Below the pieces are notes generated by a model. It ran no database searches. It saw only the letters and a list, made by a program, of their open reading frames with translations, and was not told where the DNA came from. DNA of 64,000 nucleotides, taken from the NCBI GenBank assembly GCA_019321725.1, contig CM033113.1, forward strand, positions 5,146,001-5,210,000. Reading direction: 5' to 3'. Position 1 is the stretch's first letter. Every line of letters starts with the position of its first letter. Below are positions 39,183 to 56,884 of the stretch, one piece after another. This stretch comes from Paulownia fortunei (lineage: Eukaryota; Streptophyta; Magnoliopsida; Lamiales; Paulowniaceae). The position numbers were made by a program, and so were the translations under genes.

Positions 39183-39249
39183 GATTGATTTGGGGGACGA
39201 TGATAATGATGTCTCATAAGGTGGAGCCTCAAGCTTTTGCACACCATCC

Positions 39250-42050
39250 GCCAACTAAGTTAAGGATGTCTTTTGCCTTGCATCTCATATTGTTTCATTC
39301 GCTTTTTCTGTATATTCTGTATACTACTTTTGTTCGTCCCAATATGTTTTGTGAAAGGGGCTGGCTAGCAAAAGATGGTACGTGCATGCGATTTCTTGTT
39401 CTATACATGTATTAATTACATGCTTCAATTAAGAGGCCTAGTATTTGCTTAAGCATCCATATGACATGCCAAGAAGAAGATTTTTTGACATCCAGTAAAC
39501 GAATGCTCGGTTATTGAACTGGTGAAAGAGGTGATGCCTACATATAGTGTAGAGGCCTTATCTAATTCGTCTGCCGAGTTTATTTGGAAAATAGTAATAC
39601 TTTTAATTTTGAACACTTAAGTAGTTGTGTTCAATGTGTTTATAATAGTTATTACTAGTATTGGTTTAATTCTGAATTATTTAGAGAAAGAATGATATAT
39701 ATCTCAACTTGGAAACTGTTATTTGCTTCTTCGAAATGGCATTAATGATGAGATAGAAAAGATGGACTCTTGCACCTACCGCAGATACTTTGTCAAAAAA
39801 GTAGGAAGGCTTTAGGTAGAGGAAAGTTAATGCAATGTGACAGATTTCTTCTTTTCCTTTTTGACATATTGTCACAGAAAGTTTTCATGACTTACCATCC
39901 AATCTAATCCTTAAATTGGAGTAAACAAACAACAGGTAGATATGTTAATAAGTATAGATCATGTATTAGAGCTTGGTATAAAAGAAATCTATTTAAAAAA
40001 GGCTCTGGTAACATAAGTATTACTGCTGTACTTGGTTTGAAGTAAAAATCTTTTCCATGTTTGAAGAGGGTCTAGGAGTTGCAGGGACTTAAAGTTATCC
40101 TAACTAAAAGTATGTCCTAATGTGGACAAAAGCATAACTTAGTTATATATCTCACATAACAACCTTATCAGAAGTACAGTTTGGATGATAGTTATCATAC
40201 ATAGACAGTATTCTGGACTACAAACAGAAGAATATCCATCTGCACCTATTCGCCATCGATCTCATTGTGAGACGTTTACCTGTTACATTACTGTCATCTT
40301 TTTCAAAGAGGAGATAAAGAGAAAACATAGTGTAATAGCTAGAAAAACAAATCAAAGAAGTTACCTGTGTTCGGATTGCATGGAAAGAAAGAGAGTGATA
40401 TAGAGCTGTTAGAGCATCAGTTATATACGTGATATTGGCACGGCTCAATCAAATAACCGAGCTCTATGCCTATGGAGCACGGCTTTCTAATTGAACCGCA
40501 CCAATATCTCGTATGGTTAAAATATCTACATGCCCCCATCACTCTACTATTTTCCGTTGTGGATGTCTGGCTTATAAATATTTCAAATCCCGATTGGGAA
40601 TAATCCTTCTTCAAGAGAAGGAAAAACAAAAAACAAAATAAGAAAAGGAAACAATAAATTGAACTGTTGTCTCCCAGTGAAGAGTACTGCTTCATGAGAG
40701 AGCAAAAGGGAATATGTTAACTGATGCAAGATTGCAAAGAATTGCTGTAGTGAAGAATATGATACTCCATGAGGATCACTACCAATATATATATAAGAGA
40801 GATATAGAAACAGAACTGAGGGTTAGGGGGTGTGTGTGAGTGGGGTTGGGTGGGGGGGGGTGGTTATGGGGGGTGTGACATGCATAACCAGGCATTGAAT
40901 TTGCCAACAACCCAACAACAAAAAGGAGGGTATATTTACTCAAAAGCTATGTAACGATGAAAAAGCTCACTGGAGCAAATCTGGAGCCTTCAATATGCAT
41001 TTATGAGGTCGGGGAAAAGGCATGCTAACACCATGACTACTGCATTTGAATTTCAAACCGCAATAGTTCTTGGTCTGGTCAATAGTTTGATCTCTTCATA
41101 CATTTATGCCCCTCTATTCTGCCTAAATTTTGTAGCGTTACGAAATAAATTTGATCTATGACAACTTCTTTTCATGATTATAAATGAATGCCGTCATTAT
41201 CTTCATCAGCAGCTGTACATTGATGTTTCTACTTTCTATTGTGCGATATAGATTTTTCTCTCATTCTTGCTTTTGTAGCTCTTTGAAGTTTTCTACTTTT
41301 TATTTTTATTTTTTTTAGAGAGCTCTCTGGATTTTTATTTTTATTTTTATTTTTAATTTTAATGAAGCACGAATTATTTTGGTGAAATGATTGTTTTATT
41401 AGGAGTGTTGTAACTATAAATACTAATGGACCATTTAGTTTCTCTCTATGGACCATGTCTTTCTATCATGTTGTCACCAATGAATTGTCCTTATGTTTGG
41501 TATGCTTTTTTTTTTTTTTCTTTTTCTTTTTCTGAACAAATAACAAATAACAAATTTTCACCGATGAATTGTCCTTAAATTACAATAACAATAACAAACA
41601 GTACATGATAAATGACCATGTAATGAACACCACTAATACTAAGTAAGACTTACACCTTGGATTCGGTAATTGCAAAATACTCTATGGAAGAAGTGTTGAT
41701 AATTTCCTAACCTCATCAACATTTTTCTTATCAAATAAAAATAGGAAAAATAATCCCTTGGTTTATCAGACACATTCATTAGCCTTGGCTATGAAATTCT
41801 TCTATTTAGCCTGCAATTTTCCTCAAAAAAAATTTAAAAAATGATTCATCGTCAACTTTTCTCTTTTTCTTTTTCCCTTCATTATGCAAACAAGGAAATT
41901 ATGAGTAGCATTAACGTGAAGAGACAACATAAATTCTATAGTAGAGCCTTGTGCTTCAAAGAAGCCACCAGCTAGCCATGCCCTTTTGCCCCATATTATA
42001 CTGTTGGAAGAAATGGCAACATAATAAAAATATGGGCCATGCAATGCCAA
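39250..42050. other. Intergenic region without recognised genes
   Basis: AT-rich DNA. A G-rich tract lies near 40835-40880 (GGGGTTGGGTGGGGGGGGTGG), and an (ATTTTT)n-like run near 41300-41360. No protein recognised. Confidence 0.5.
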
Positions 42051-42054
42051 AACA

Positions 42055-42107
42055 TGAAAAAAAAAAAAAAAAAAAAGAATGAAAGAAAGAAAGAAAGAAA
42101 GAAAGAA
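42055..42107. repeat. Poly(A) and (GAAA)n tract
   Basis: About 20 A residues followed by five to six GAAA units. The purine strand is continuous for about 50 bases. Confidence 0.9.
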
Positions 42108-45100
42108 CACAGAGAAAGAAGCTTCTTCTTTGAGTTCTCTGACTTCTTCTGCGCCCAGTTGTTTGTTAATCATATCTACTTGATTATATATACGATTTGT
42201 ACTTATAAACCAGGTATATCCTCTACATATACAACAAAACTAGACAGCAAAAGACTATAACATGTATACAAAAATTTTGTGGCTTACTAACAAAATTTTT
42301 TGAACAGTGAAACAGCTGAGTACAAGGGAAGAGGAAAAAAAATTAAGAATGTAGCCCCCACGAACTGTCCCTCTCTTCATGTGGGTTTGGACCTGTATCT
42401 AATGCTACAAAATTATATAACTATGTTTGTTTTGTTTTCAAGGGGACATCAAACAAACATTAACATCCCCACTGACTGTTTTCACGTGAAAATGCTGAGC
42501 CCCCTCTTCTCCCTCACCTAATTCCTCCTTTCTGCCCACATTTTACAGACTAAATTAAGGAAGCATTCAATGGCGTATTACAGGCCAAGTGGAGAATATA
42601 GATATGCTTGCATGAAGCTCCAAGGAAAATAAATGTCCATAACAAACTATTAAAAAAAAAAAAAAAGGGAAATAAAAACTTGAGAGTTTCATGATAATGA
42701 GCTACGATTCATAGGGTCGAATCGATCAGAATCATCGTACTTGTGCCAACAAATTAATCAGCATGAAGATGCATCTTCTTATAATGTAGAGCCTTGATCT
42801 TTGTTCTTTGGCAATGGCAAGGCATCTTGTCTTGAAGCTTGATCTTCTTGAGGATGATGATTCCTAAGGATGGTGTTGTTGTGTGGATGGTCCAGAGTAA
42901 CACTGACCCATTGCTTTGAATTGAATTGAATTGAATTGAGTACCCTTCCTTGGGACCTTACAATAGAAGTGTAGCACAGGGCAAGCTCTTTCTTGGAGGG
43001 GGGTGGAGCACATGAAGTAACCAAGGAGGGGGTGTCTATAAATGAAGATACCTAAAGAGGATGGACCACCAGCTCAGCTCTCTCTGCAGCCCTCTGCATT
43101 CAAAACTTAGCATGTTTTTCTACTGCCTTGGTTGGTGGCGACTTAGCTGTTCAAATGGATCAGGATTATGATGTATTCACCGTTTATGGTTCGGGTGCCC
43201 CTCCATCTTTTAATTCCTACTTACTCTATTTGAAAATATCTCAAATTATTTAAGTCTCACAAGTTTCCACTAATATTATGATAATTATTATTGTGAGTAC
43301 ACTTATTATATCATTGAATGCATAATTTTGAATGACGAGTATAAATAATTCTCCTAGGAATAGCTCGAGTCTAGGTAAATTGTGTGCATGTTAGTTAGTA
43401 TTGCTCTACACAAGTGATTTTTGATTGGGAACAGTTTGACAGGTTAATTTTTTTTACCATCAATTGATTCGAAAGTCTTAGAATAAGTGATACTTAAATA
43501 GCTAAAAGGTTGAAGTTTAAAAATATTGTATTCGATATAGTTTCTAGATTTCAATAAGGATACACAAATCTGTGGCTACAACTCTTGTTGCCAGTTAAAA
43601 AGGAAATACAAGAACTAATGAAATTCCTTTTTTTTTTTTTTTTTCAAAATAAAAGCAATTAGGTTTTAGTAGTTTTTTTTTTTTTTTTAATTTTACTTTA
43701 CATTGCTATAATTAGTAAATTTGGTAGGGTTTGGTTTAGGTTGAGGTCTTGAGGCATAAAAGGGTTAGAGCGTGTCCAAATCCAACATGATTTACATCAT
43801 ATCAATAATTTGAACTCCAAGTCCGGCCTAATAGAACTAGGGTAAATTGAACTAGTCAATGGAGTTGTATGCATAAGAATGTTGAAAATTTAACTTATTA
43901 CGTTGATACTTTTATTGGAATAAAAAATAAGAAAGAAAAATAAATATATTAAGGAATAAAAAATAAGTTTTTTTTTAATCAAATGAAGACATAAGTAAAA
44001 TTATCTTTTATGCATCCAAGTAAAGAAAAATATGAATTATTATCGAAGTACGTTATGGCTATCTATTTTCTCGAGTTTGAATTATTTGATTGAAGAAGAA
44101 AATTGCATTTGATTCTTGAGATTTATTAGTGAAGGTGATGAAGAATAACTGTGGTTTTGAAAATATAAGTTTCAAAGGTTCAAAATAACAAAACAAATAT
44201 TATGAAACTTAACATGTAATAAAAGAAGTTGTGATGAGCGTTGATACTTTGTACCCAAATTCGGTGCTTATTAGATTTGATTTTTCCGGCTGCTCCAATC
44301 ACCCGAAACCATAGTCCATATATGATAGTAGGCGGGTTACGATCATTATTTTGTTACTTAAAATTTATATTATATTCATATAATATATATATATAAATAA
44401 TTAATAAATATTTTTATTTTTTTTATATATTTTGAATTATCGACCAATACTCTATATTTTTAAAGTAAAACGTTTAGTATACGAATTATACTTATTCGTA
44501 TAATACTTGACGAATAATATTTTATTTTAATAAATATAAATAATATTTCAATGTAATCTAAAAATATTCAAAATTTATTTGTAAGTATTCATTATATAAA
44601 TAAAAAATAAAATTTCTAATAATTTATGAATACACTATTTATTATTAAATAGTTATTTTTAAGTTAGGTCATAATTATAAATTAAATAATATAAAAAATA
44701 CTTATAAACTAATTTTTGCATAATTTAAAATAAGTACAAATATAATTTATATAAAAATAATATTAGAATAAGTCGTATTTTTGCTTCAAATAATTTTTTT
44801 ATATTTATATTTTACCCGTTTGTCTATAAAATTCATATATTAATTATTTTTATATATTTTTTATTAATTTTTTTAATAAAAAATTATAGTATACTCGTAC
44901 CAATCAAATGGATACATTCCCATCCGATATTTAAGGATCCATATGAACACAGGACACCCTAAACTAGCAGTTTGGATCAGTAATACAGATCGAATTCTCT
45001 ATACATGCCATATATATATTTGTATATTTTCTATATCACTTTTACAGCACACTTTTATTGTATGGGTTCAGCCTGTCCTGTGGGCTGCCTTCTTCTTCTT
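42108..45100. other. Intergenic region with a possible small transcription unit
   Basis: AT-rich apart from a more balanced island at about 42720-43200. On the minus strand there is an 81-codon frame (43024-42779) of unknown nature. On the plus strand a TATAAATGA box lies at about 43037 with short ATG frames downstream at 43111 and 43155. None resembles a known family. From 43620 onwards it holds T/A homopolymers only. Confidence 0.35.
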
Positions 45101-45119
45101 TTTTTATTTTTTTTAACAA

Positions 45120-45770
45120 CCTCAAATGTATAATTTACCCTAATATTGAATTTTTCTAATTTATTTGTTTTAAGTTATATCTTTATGTTTTTGAGTTATA
45201 TTAAGTTTGCTTTTCAATTTTTTTTTTGATTGTGTTTATGTGTAAGTGTGTAACAACATAAGTTCTGATTTTATTTGATTATTTAATTAGTATTTCTAAG
45301 ATTTTGTCCTCATTTTGTGAATTATCCTAAATGTATATAGGACACAAATTTTCAGTAGATTATTTTAAGTATATCAATAACGTTATAAGGTTAGGTATTT
45401 ATTCTTGTTGATTATTCTAAATTTTCATCTTAATTTTTGTGAATTATCCTAAGTTTAGATTTGAATTTATTTTATTATTCAAAGTCTTACATCGAAGATT
45501 TGGTATTAATTTTTATTTGATTAGTTTAAGTTTATTATATAAATTTTAAATCCTTATCTTATCTTAAGTATAGTTAGTATACAATATATTTTATTGATTG
45601 TTGGTTTAGGATTGAATTTTTTATTTGTTTAATTTAAGTTTATTATTCTAAATATATATTCTTATCTTATGAATTATCTTAAATTTAGCAATTAGACAAT
45701 TTTTTAGTATTGATTTTTATTTGACTATACTAAATTCATTATCATAAGTTTTTTTATAGTTAATCAATCC
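45120..45770 (+). repeat. Dispersed AT-rich repeat, copy 1
   Basis: A run of phrases such as TAGTTAGTATACAATAT, TTTAGGATTGAATTTTTTAT, TTTAAGTTTATTATTCTAAA and AATTATCTTAAATTTAGCAA recurs in the same order and orientation at about 60500-61160. No coding potential and no clear terminal repeats. Confidence 0.65.
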
Positions 45771-45959
45771 AGGATGTTTGTTAATATATATTTCCTTCAT
45801 ACATATATAAACAAAATTATAGTTGGTTTAGTATTTTGAGAATTTCACAAAAGAAGTCACGAGTTTAAATCTATCTAAACACAAATAATTTTATTAAAAA
45901 AATATAAGTGATGTATAATATAAATATAAAAACATATATATAATATATACACAATTAAA

Positions 45960-46180
45960 CGGTCCGAGACGGCCCTGGGCTAAGCTGAACCTGAGCTGAT
46001 TTTGAAGTGTGTCTGGGCCAAAATAGGGCGATTTATGGGTTGGGCTAGATTTAATATTTGCTACTAAATACGACCCAAAATATATTATAGACTTGTCCAA
46101 AGTACCTCATTTCACAAGCCGGACTGGACTGATTACGATTTGGGCCGGGCCCTCTCAGCCCGTTTGACAACTCTAAATTT
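45960..46180. mobile_element. hAT-type MITE-like fragment (GGGCCGGGC / TTTGACAACTCTA end)
   Basis: GC-rich island in AT-rich DNA with GGGCCGGGCCC near 46142 and a terminal CCCGTTTGACAACTCTA at about 46158-46174. Its reverse complement, TAGAGTTGTCAAACGGG, resembles the start of a widespread plant hAT-like repeat class. At the other side GGTCCGAGACGGCCC (45961) may be the remaining arm. No duplication could be confirmed. Confidence 0.35.
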
Positions 46181-46916
46181 GATAGTCAATGTGAAGAAAA
46201 TAAAATGAAATTAGAACTACTAAAATTAATTTTCATACCAAAGATACTTTACATGCCATTTTTACCAAACTAGTGGCTGCAGAAGTAATATAATTAAAAG
46301 GATGTTTTATTTTACAACTTAATGAAAATATTGAAGGTATTAATACTGGCCGAAGAAGCATTTTACGTTTAGAGATTATTATTATTTGAAACTTGAAAAC
46401 CATGCTGCGGTAAATGATGAAAAACAAATATTTAGATTTGAGTTTTGGAGAAATTAATTCATTCATATAGTTAAGGAGAATTGGGTTTTCTTTTCCAGCA
46501 TTTAGGGCAGGGTTAATAAATGTAATGTATATTAGATGGTTATATAATTGTCAAGCATTTTATTTTATAAAAAATAAAATATTTATTTATTATCTGTGTA
46601 TTCAATATATTATTTAGCAAATGTAAATTTCAACACTAAAAACTTAGAATGAGTGTTTGAAGTTTAGGTATTTTTCACTCTTAATAGACTTTAAAAATAA
46701 ATTTAAATTAATAGGTCAATTACTGGAAATTTAAAAAAAAATTAAAAGTATCATAAATTAAAAACAGTAAACACCGTTTTCTTATGCTGTATTATATAAT
46801 ATTGATTATAGTAATTAGTAAAAAAAAAACAACTCTCCACTTTACTCCCTCAACCCTACCAAGGATCACCTTTTAAAATTCATAGGAAGGTCCCAAAATA
46901 CAAATGTAATTAGAAA

Positions 46917-47218
46917 ATGCAGAAGAGCTTCACTCTCATACAGACGGTAGCCACAGCCGGCGTCTTCTCCGCCGTCTCCTTTTGGTATTAGTTTTTCTCC
47001 CTCCACCAACCCTTTTTCTCCCACATTTTTTTAATCTCTCTTGAATTTTACTTTTTCATTTTATTCTGTGATATACGTATTGTAATTCGCTTTTAATTTG
47101 ATGCAGGTACGGATTCATGTTCGGCAGAGAGTCAGCGCGCAAGGATCTTGGTGATTTGATTGAAACCCTCCGCCGTTCCAGTTCCGGTCCCGATTCCACC
47201 GCCCCACCTCCTGAATAG
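46917..47218 (+). CDS. Small conserved single-pass membrane protein, 59 aa (two exons)
   Basis: Exon 1 is 46917-46984 (ATG in AAAATGC) and exon 2 is 47107-47218, joined by a GT-AG intron (GTATTA...GATGCAG) within the Trp codon of SFWYG. The product has one hydrophobic segment, about residues 6-26 (TLIQTVATAGVFSAVSFWYG), then a basic/acidic face (GRESARKDLGDLIETLRR) and a Ser/Pro tail ending APPPE. GC content and codon use rise sharply over the exons against AT-rich surroundings. Function is unknown. I recall similar unnamed small membrane proteins in other plants but cannot verify this here. The N-terminal segment could be a signal anchor or a mitochondrial inner-membrane anchor. Confidence 0.72.
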
Positions 47219-50200
47219 TCCTAAATTTGGTATTAATCACAACTCACTCTTCCGAATGTACTAGTTTAGTGTAGCCTGGAGAGTGGAGACTGTCGTAATT
47301 TGTGTGGATCTTATGCTGTTAATGTATATGCTCACGAGAACTCGCATCTCGGAATTACTTTTGACCTTTGTCCGTAATTTGGGTTGCCAAACATATTCAT
47401 CAGCGTTTTATGGTGTTTTTAGGAAGCGGGATAATGTAGATTTTGGCTGAGATTTTCGGAATCAATTCTTCCAGAATCAATTTTATAAGAAGTAAGTCTC
47501 AGAAGTTGCATATGTTTCTATTCTTTGTGTTGTGATGGATAACAGTACAAATGCAAACTTGTGGAGTTTAAAATGAATCCAATTAGAAATGATTCAAGTT
47601 TCAATGATCTCTGCTGAACGTAACTTGTAAGAAACACTCTTCTTGCTAGTTTATGGTTCAATATTGTATTCAAAAGATGCATACAAGAAGCCACGTAGAC
47701 ATTGTTGCGTGGAAGATTAAAATTAATTTTGGAGTAGGCCTTTTTGATTCCTTGTTTCAAGGTTTTTATTCTTTTATAGCTTTTAAGGGATATTGGTTCC
47801 TGGGAGTGAAGTTCATAAATATTGCTTGAATATTTCTATATAGGACACTAGATGGTTTAAAAGCATAGGTGACAGATTCCAAGAATGCAATCATAATTGC
47901 ACCATGTGTTTCATGAATTTCGAGTAGTGAAATTCTCCTTTTGCTTTAGGAGAGAGATGTAGAATCACAACATCTCTGCATGTAATATGGATGCAGCTGA
48001 ATGTAATAGGAGTTCGGAAAAAGCCTCAGCCATCATAAAATAGGAGAACATGGACTAAAAAATTATGAAACTGCCTGAACTACCCCATTATAATTATCAT
48101 ACCTGCATGTCGAGAATAATTATCGCATTGTCGAACTATTGCTAGGCATGAATCGAAAATATCATATGGTTGAATGCAATTTGTGGATTTTGCACCTTTG
48201 CACCTCTTGAACCTTTCACTCTCATTTCAAATCTTCAATTAGTTGTTGGTCCAAAAGTTGGATTTTAAGTGTCGACCAACCTAGTTTTGCTTTAAGTTTG
48301 TGTAGTTTATTGTCATATTGCTTAATTGTCCAAAGTTGTTGATGCTTATCATCCGCACGTAGAGTAAATTATAGCTCATAAAAGAGTAATTGCTCATTTT
48401 ATGTTTCTTATGTAATAAGATGGTGGAACTCCTATTATTGAAACAATAGTATACTGCAGTGCAACGCCCTTACAATCACATGCTTAACGTGAATTACAAT
48501 ATCAAACACCAAGGACACTTAATAGCCTGTTTTGTAATTAGTTCTATAGTTACTATTTTGATTTATGACCCCAAATTGACAAGTTTTATTGATGGTATAC
48601 TATTCATCCACAAAGGCAAGTCACAACTGTATCGGTGATAGTCTAAAACACAACTAGTAGGGGCATGGGCTCACGGCAATGTCCAAAAGATAGCAACCTG
48701 TAAATAAAACTCAAACTATGGCTATCACAATATACAATAGATGATAAGGACGAGTAGCCTTCAGAAAACTAAGCTATATAGTTCATACTTGCTAAATACA
48801 CTATTATTGAAGTCCATAATCTAATTAAGACCGCAATAGATTACTGTAACTGAAAAAAAAATAGACAAGATTTAAAACCAACAATTCCATAAGGCCACCT
48901 GTTATCTAGATCTATAGAAAGAAGATAACTAAAATGTAAGCAGAAGCTTATTGAGGTCAATAAGTTGTAAAAGAAACTGGTGAGTATGCAGAAAAAGTTT
49001 CTCATGAATGAACGGATGCAAAGAAACATATATTTTCTTTATAAGTAAACCTGATGCATGAGTTTTAATGAAAAAAAATTAGCAATAGATAGAAAACCTT
49101 ACTAATGCAGTGAAAACTTATTTTATTTAAGTTTTATGAATCAGTTTTAACTCATTCAAAACAATTGGATGCAAATATAATTACAAATTGAACCAAGATA
49201 CCTGCTTGTACCCCCGCTTTTCATATCTACCTTATTCTCCGATGCAAGGACGACCTTGCCATATCAAATGTAGAAATGCCTGGGTACATGTTAAAAATCT
49301 ACAACCCCATTGCCTAGGGAAGTTCAGCCCAAGTGTGGGAGGAGAATAGTACCATGGTGCTGCAGATTCCCATCCGGCAAGCCCGATGCTGTTCTGGAAG
49401 TCTCAACTCCCGTGCTTGAATGGGCCCAAACGAATCATATCATGTAGTACACCCGAATATAACACAATAGCAGTACTCAGTTCACAATAATGTTCCAATA
49501 AGCACAACTCATATTGAAATATCAAATTCATGATCAATCTAAAAAGACTGCATTCAAATGTATCACATGAAAAAGTAGGATTTGATCTGTAAGATTGGCA
49601 TAACCAAGTGACTTTACGTAAGAAATAGGGCAGATTCTGGGCTAAACGAGCCTGAAATATATGTACAAATGTGAGGTTGCAATAGACATGTATGTTGAAT
49701 TGAAACAAGTGTGAGATGAGGCTGAAATGCACTGATATACCTTTCTCATGGATTGAAACTTACTGGTATAGAGTTGGATATCCAGACATAACAGGGCTGA
49801 AAGGGAAGTATGTTCACACGGGTATGAACAGAATTGTGGCTGAAATGTTTGCACACTAGACATACATATTAGGACCTATAATTCAGGTTACAGCTGCTCT
49901 CAAATTCTGTTCAAATTCAGCTCATCATCATCGTAAATTCATGTGACAATTTCAGCAAATTTAGAAGAAGGAACAAGCAGATTACAGGACATATGAAGCC
50001 ATTGAAGTGTTCCCTAGCACTCCAAACATTGATATTTTTGGGCACATGAGATGCATTTGTCAATTATATATTCAAAATTAGCAAATGATATTAAGGTCTG
50101 AGTGCCATGCAGAAGTGCTTTTTATTGATGAAAACAGAGAAACTGATAGTTAAACTAGCTTCAGATGCTGAGACTTCAAACATGCAAGTGTGCAAGGTCC

Positions 50201-50410
50201 CTAACACTTCTGATTTTTTTTTATACATATCTTGTTTTGAAAGGAGCAACTAAAGAACCGAAGATGTAAAACAGTTTCAGATCCTGAGACCGGAAACCTA
50301 AATTGCACATTTCCTGAGCTTGTAAAAGGTTTTCAAAGTGATCTTGTTTTTTTTTAAGAGTTTGCACGTTGGTCTTATCCTATTTGGAGGTTTTAGCTTT
50401 GAATCTTGAC
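47219..50410. other. Region downstream of the small membrane-protein gene
   Basis: Presumed 3' UTR followed by DNA with no recognised genes on either strand. The GC-richer patch 49200-49440 gives no readable protein and may be transposon debris. Confidence 0.45.
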
Positions 50411-50412
50411 AA

Positions 50413-50557
50413 ATTCAATTCAAACAATCTGTTATATATGCATTGCCAGGTGTCAAGGACGGGGCTATATCTAGTGAACTAGGAGAATGCTGCTCCTTGA
50501 TCTGTTCTTGAATGCTAGTTAGCTTCTGCTGCTGAAGGTACTCAAGAGTTGGTCCAA
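50413..50557 (-). other. Possible orphan coding fragment
   Basis: On the minus strand, after a possible acceptor CTGAG, there is an open stretch with Gln/Glu-rich wording (GPTLEYLQQQKLTSIQEQIK, then EQHSPSSLDIAPSLTPG) ending at TGA near 50413. Composition is protein-like, but I know no family and find no partner exons nearby. It may be a gene relic. Confidence 0.25.
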
Positions 50558-50569
50558 AGCCTCAGCTGT

Positions 50570-52430
50570 AATGCACATTGGAAGCATGCATTTCATCTAT
50601 TGCTCTTTTAGGGTTGGCTAAGATTTATTAAATGCCTGTTGTCAAACTATGCTGAATTCTGTATGATAGTAAACTTGCATTGGAGGAAAATACTTGGATG
50701 TTGGTGGGTGCTACAAACAGTAACATGCTTGTGTTTTTTGTGAGATCCAATGGATACACCCTAATACCTGAAGAATGAAGAACCCACTACTGGCTTACTT
50801 GCAAACTTGCTAACTTTGCCACTGTATGTGTTGTAGTAGTTTCACACTCTGGCTATTTCCTATTTATGTGAAGATCCATTATCTTGGGATAAGAGATTTA
50901 ATTACAATTTCAGTTTTTTGATGATGGAAGTTTAGTCATATTGAAATTGTACCTTTACATTCTTTCTGAATGTACACTTGGCCGTTTTAAAATTTTTAGC
51001 AGTTGGGAGCAGTATGTTTGCTCACAGATTTGTTTCTTGATGTGAAAGTAGGCTGCAAATGACCTGGATCTGGATTATACGAGTCTAGTCTCGTTATAAG
51101 AAAAGCATGGATCTTACTGGAATTTACTTCATGTATCTATTATAGATGCTTTTAGACCCACTCAAAGCTGTCACAACTCCAATTTCATCCTTCAATTTAC
51201 ATAATAATTTTTTGTGAGAAAAAAGAAAAGGAAAATTGGAACATGACATCTTGAATGCTAATAAAGGTATTTCTTGCTGTTGCCAATGTGGAAGGAACTA
51301 TTATCAAAGCTGATCAACGGATGGTGCCATTGCAAAAGCAGTTCTTTTGGTGGTAATAAACCTGAAGGTAATAGGGTTGTCCTTGAGGTTTTATATATGC
51401 CTTCTCCTTAACTATATTTTCTTTTTGGAATGTTCCAAAATAAGATTTTATTTTCTAAATGTATTCCAAAAACTCTCATAACTAAAATAATGATGTGACA
51501 ATAATTCTCAATAATTACTTTGAGGTTTGAGGTTAATAATGTAAATATAAAATTTAATTTTTCAACTCTCACTTAAAACTTCGTGTAGGCTTCATAGGAG
51601 CTGTTATTTTGGGTAGGAGGGAGTATGCACACACATGTGCATATACAGATAGGCATAAATTTTTACTTGGGATGACAGCAAATAACTCAGGAGAGGAGAT
51701 ATTTTGTTGTGCCTATAACCAATTTGTTTCTTTATTTTGCCAATGATTGTATCAAAAGTGTATATCATCATTGTAAAACCCAGAATTCCGATCACCTGGT
51801 ATGAGCGTTGTTGTTCCCTGATTATCTCATGCTTGACCAATTTGCTTCTTAAGTTGCCACTTGTGGATTTTTCTGCTAGTGCAGATTTAGTATACAACCC
51901 TGTATGTGTATTTGTCCTCTTATATGACATCTTAATGCACGTAGATCATCTAACCAACGGTAAAAGGATCACCATTATATGGATAATACTAGATACACTT
52001 TTGACAAAAAGTCTGTTGACATTGAGATTGTAATATCCTTTGTATTTCAACAAATGGGAAAGAAGAGGTATTAAGAGTTTTGTGCAGGGAATGAATATCC
52101 ATTGATTCCTTGAACAAGATATGTATTTATATCCCTGAAAGTTTCTCACTATCTTGGATATCCCAGGTAGTTTCCTCGAGCTGTAACTCCTTTACCAGAG
52201 TTGCGAATTGCCTCATATCCACTCTCCTTTCATCTGCTACCAAGATAGCCGTGTTACATTACTTGGTGTCTGACACTGGCTAGAGCAAGGTGAATCAATA
52301 AATTTTTGTGATATTTATTTTTGTGTATCTTTAACTTCTTTGTGTGTCGTTCACAATTTTCCCACTTGCTAGAGTAGAGCTTACATGTTATCATCATACA
52401 GAGGCAGCTTCACTTGTCTTTCTCACGTTA
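50570..52430. other. Intergenic region without recognised genes
   Basis: AT-rich, with no family motifs on either strand. It lies downstream of the beta-amylase pseudogene and shows no further exons of it. Confidence 0.45.
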
Positions 52431-52439
52431 TTTTGTTTG

Positions 52440-54700
<2,261 letters not shown>

Positions 54701-54758
54701 CGAACAATCCAATCATATAAAGAGCCGCTTTAAATTTTTGTATTTTCTTGCTTCTTGG

Positions 54759-54926
54759 GTAAGTTTGGGACGAACCCTTTTGCGTGAATCTGTGTTTTAC
54801 TATGCATAAATATAACACATGTGACTGGTGCTTGTTTTTTGTATGTTGGTGTTATGGTCGGTGGTACTTTGTGAAAGAAGTGCTTTTGTGGGTTTCTGAT
54901 GTTGTTTCGGTGTCTGAAATTTGCAG
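54759..54926 (+). other. Probable 5' UTR intron of ATG8
   Basis: Donor GTAAGTTT at 54759 and acceptor TTTGCAG ending at 54926, 26 bp before the start codon. A TATAAAG motif at about 54715 upstream could be the core promoter. Inferred from splice-site quality only. Confidence 0.45.
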
Positions 54927-54952
54927 TGGGAGATAAAAATTTGAATCTTGCC

Positions 54953-56632
<1,680 letters not shown>

Positions 56633-56884
56633 CAATTTATTTCTGTAAATAGCATTTTTTAAGTGTAAATTTCTCGTTCATCCAATACTTTTGTCTACAA
56701 TGCCTGCCTGACTTTTAGCTAACCCCTGTAGTTTTTCTTAAGTTGATCTTAAGTTGAATCGTTCCTTGAGAATATTACCTGCACATGGTCCCTTGTGGAC
56801 TGCAATCTCTTGTTGGTATCCATTCCATTTCTCATTGCTTGGGTCTGATCCTTCTGTTTTATAGTCTCCTTACTAATTTTGATG

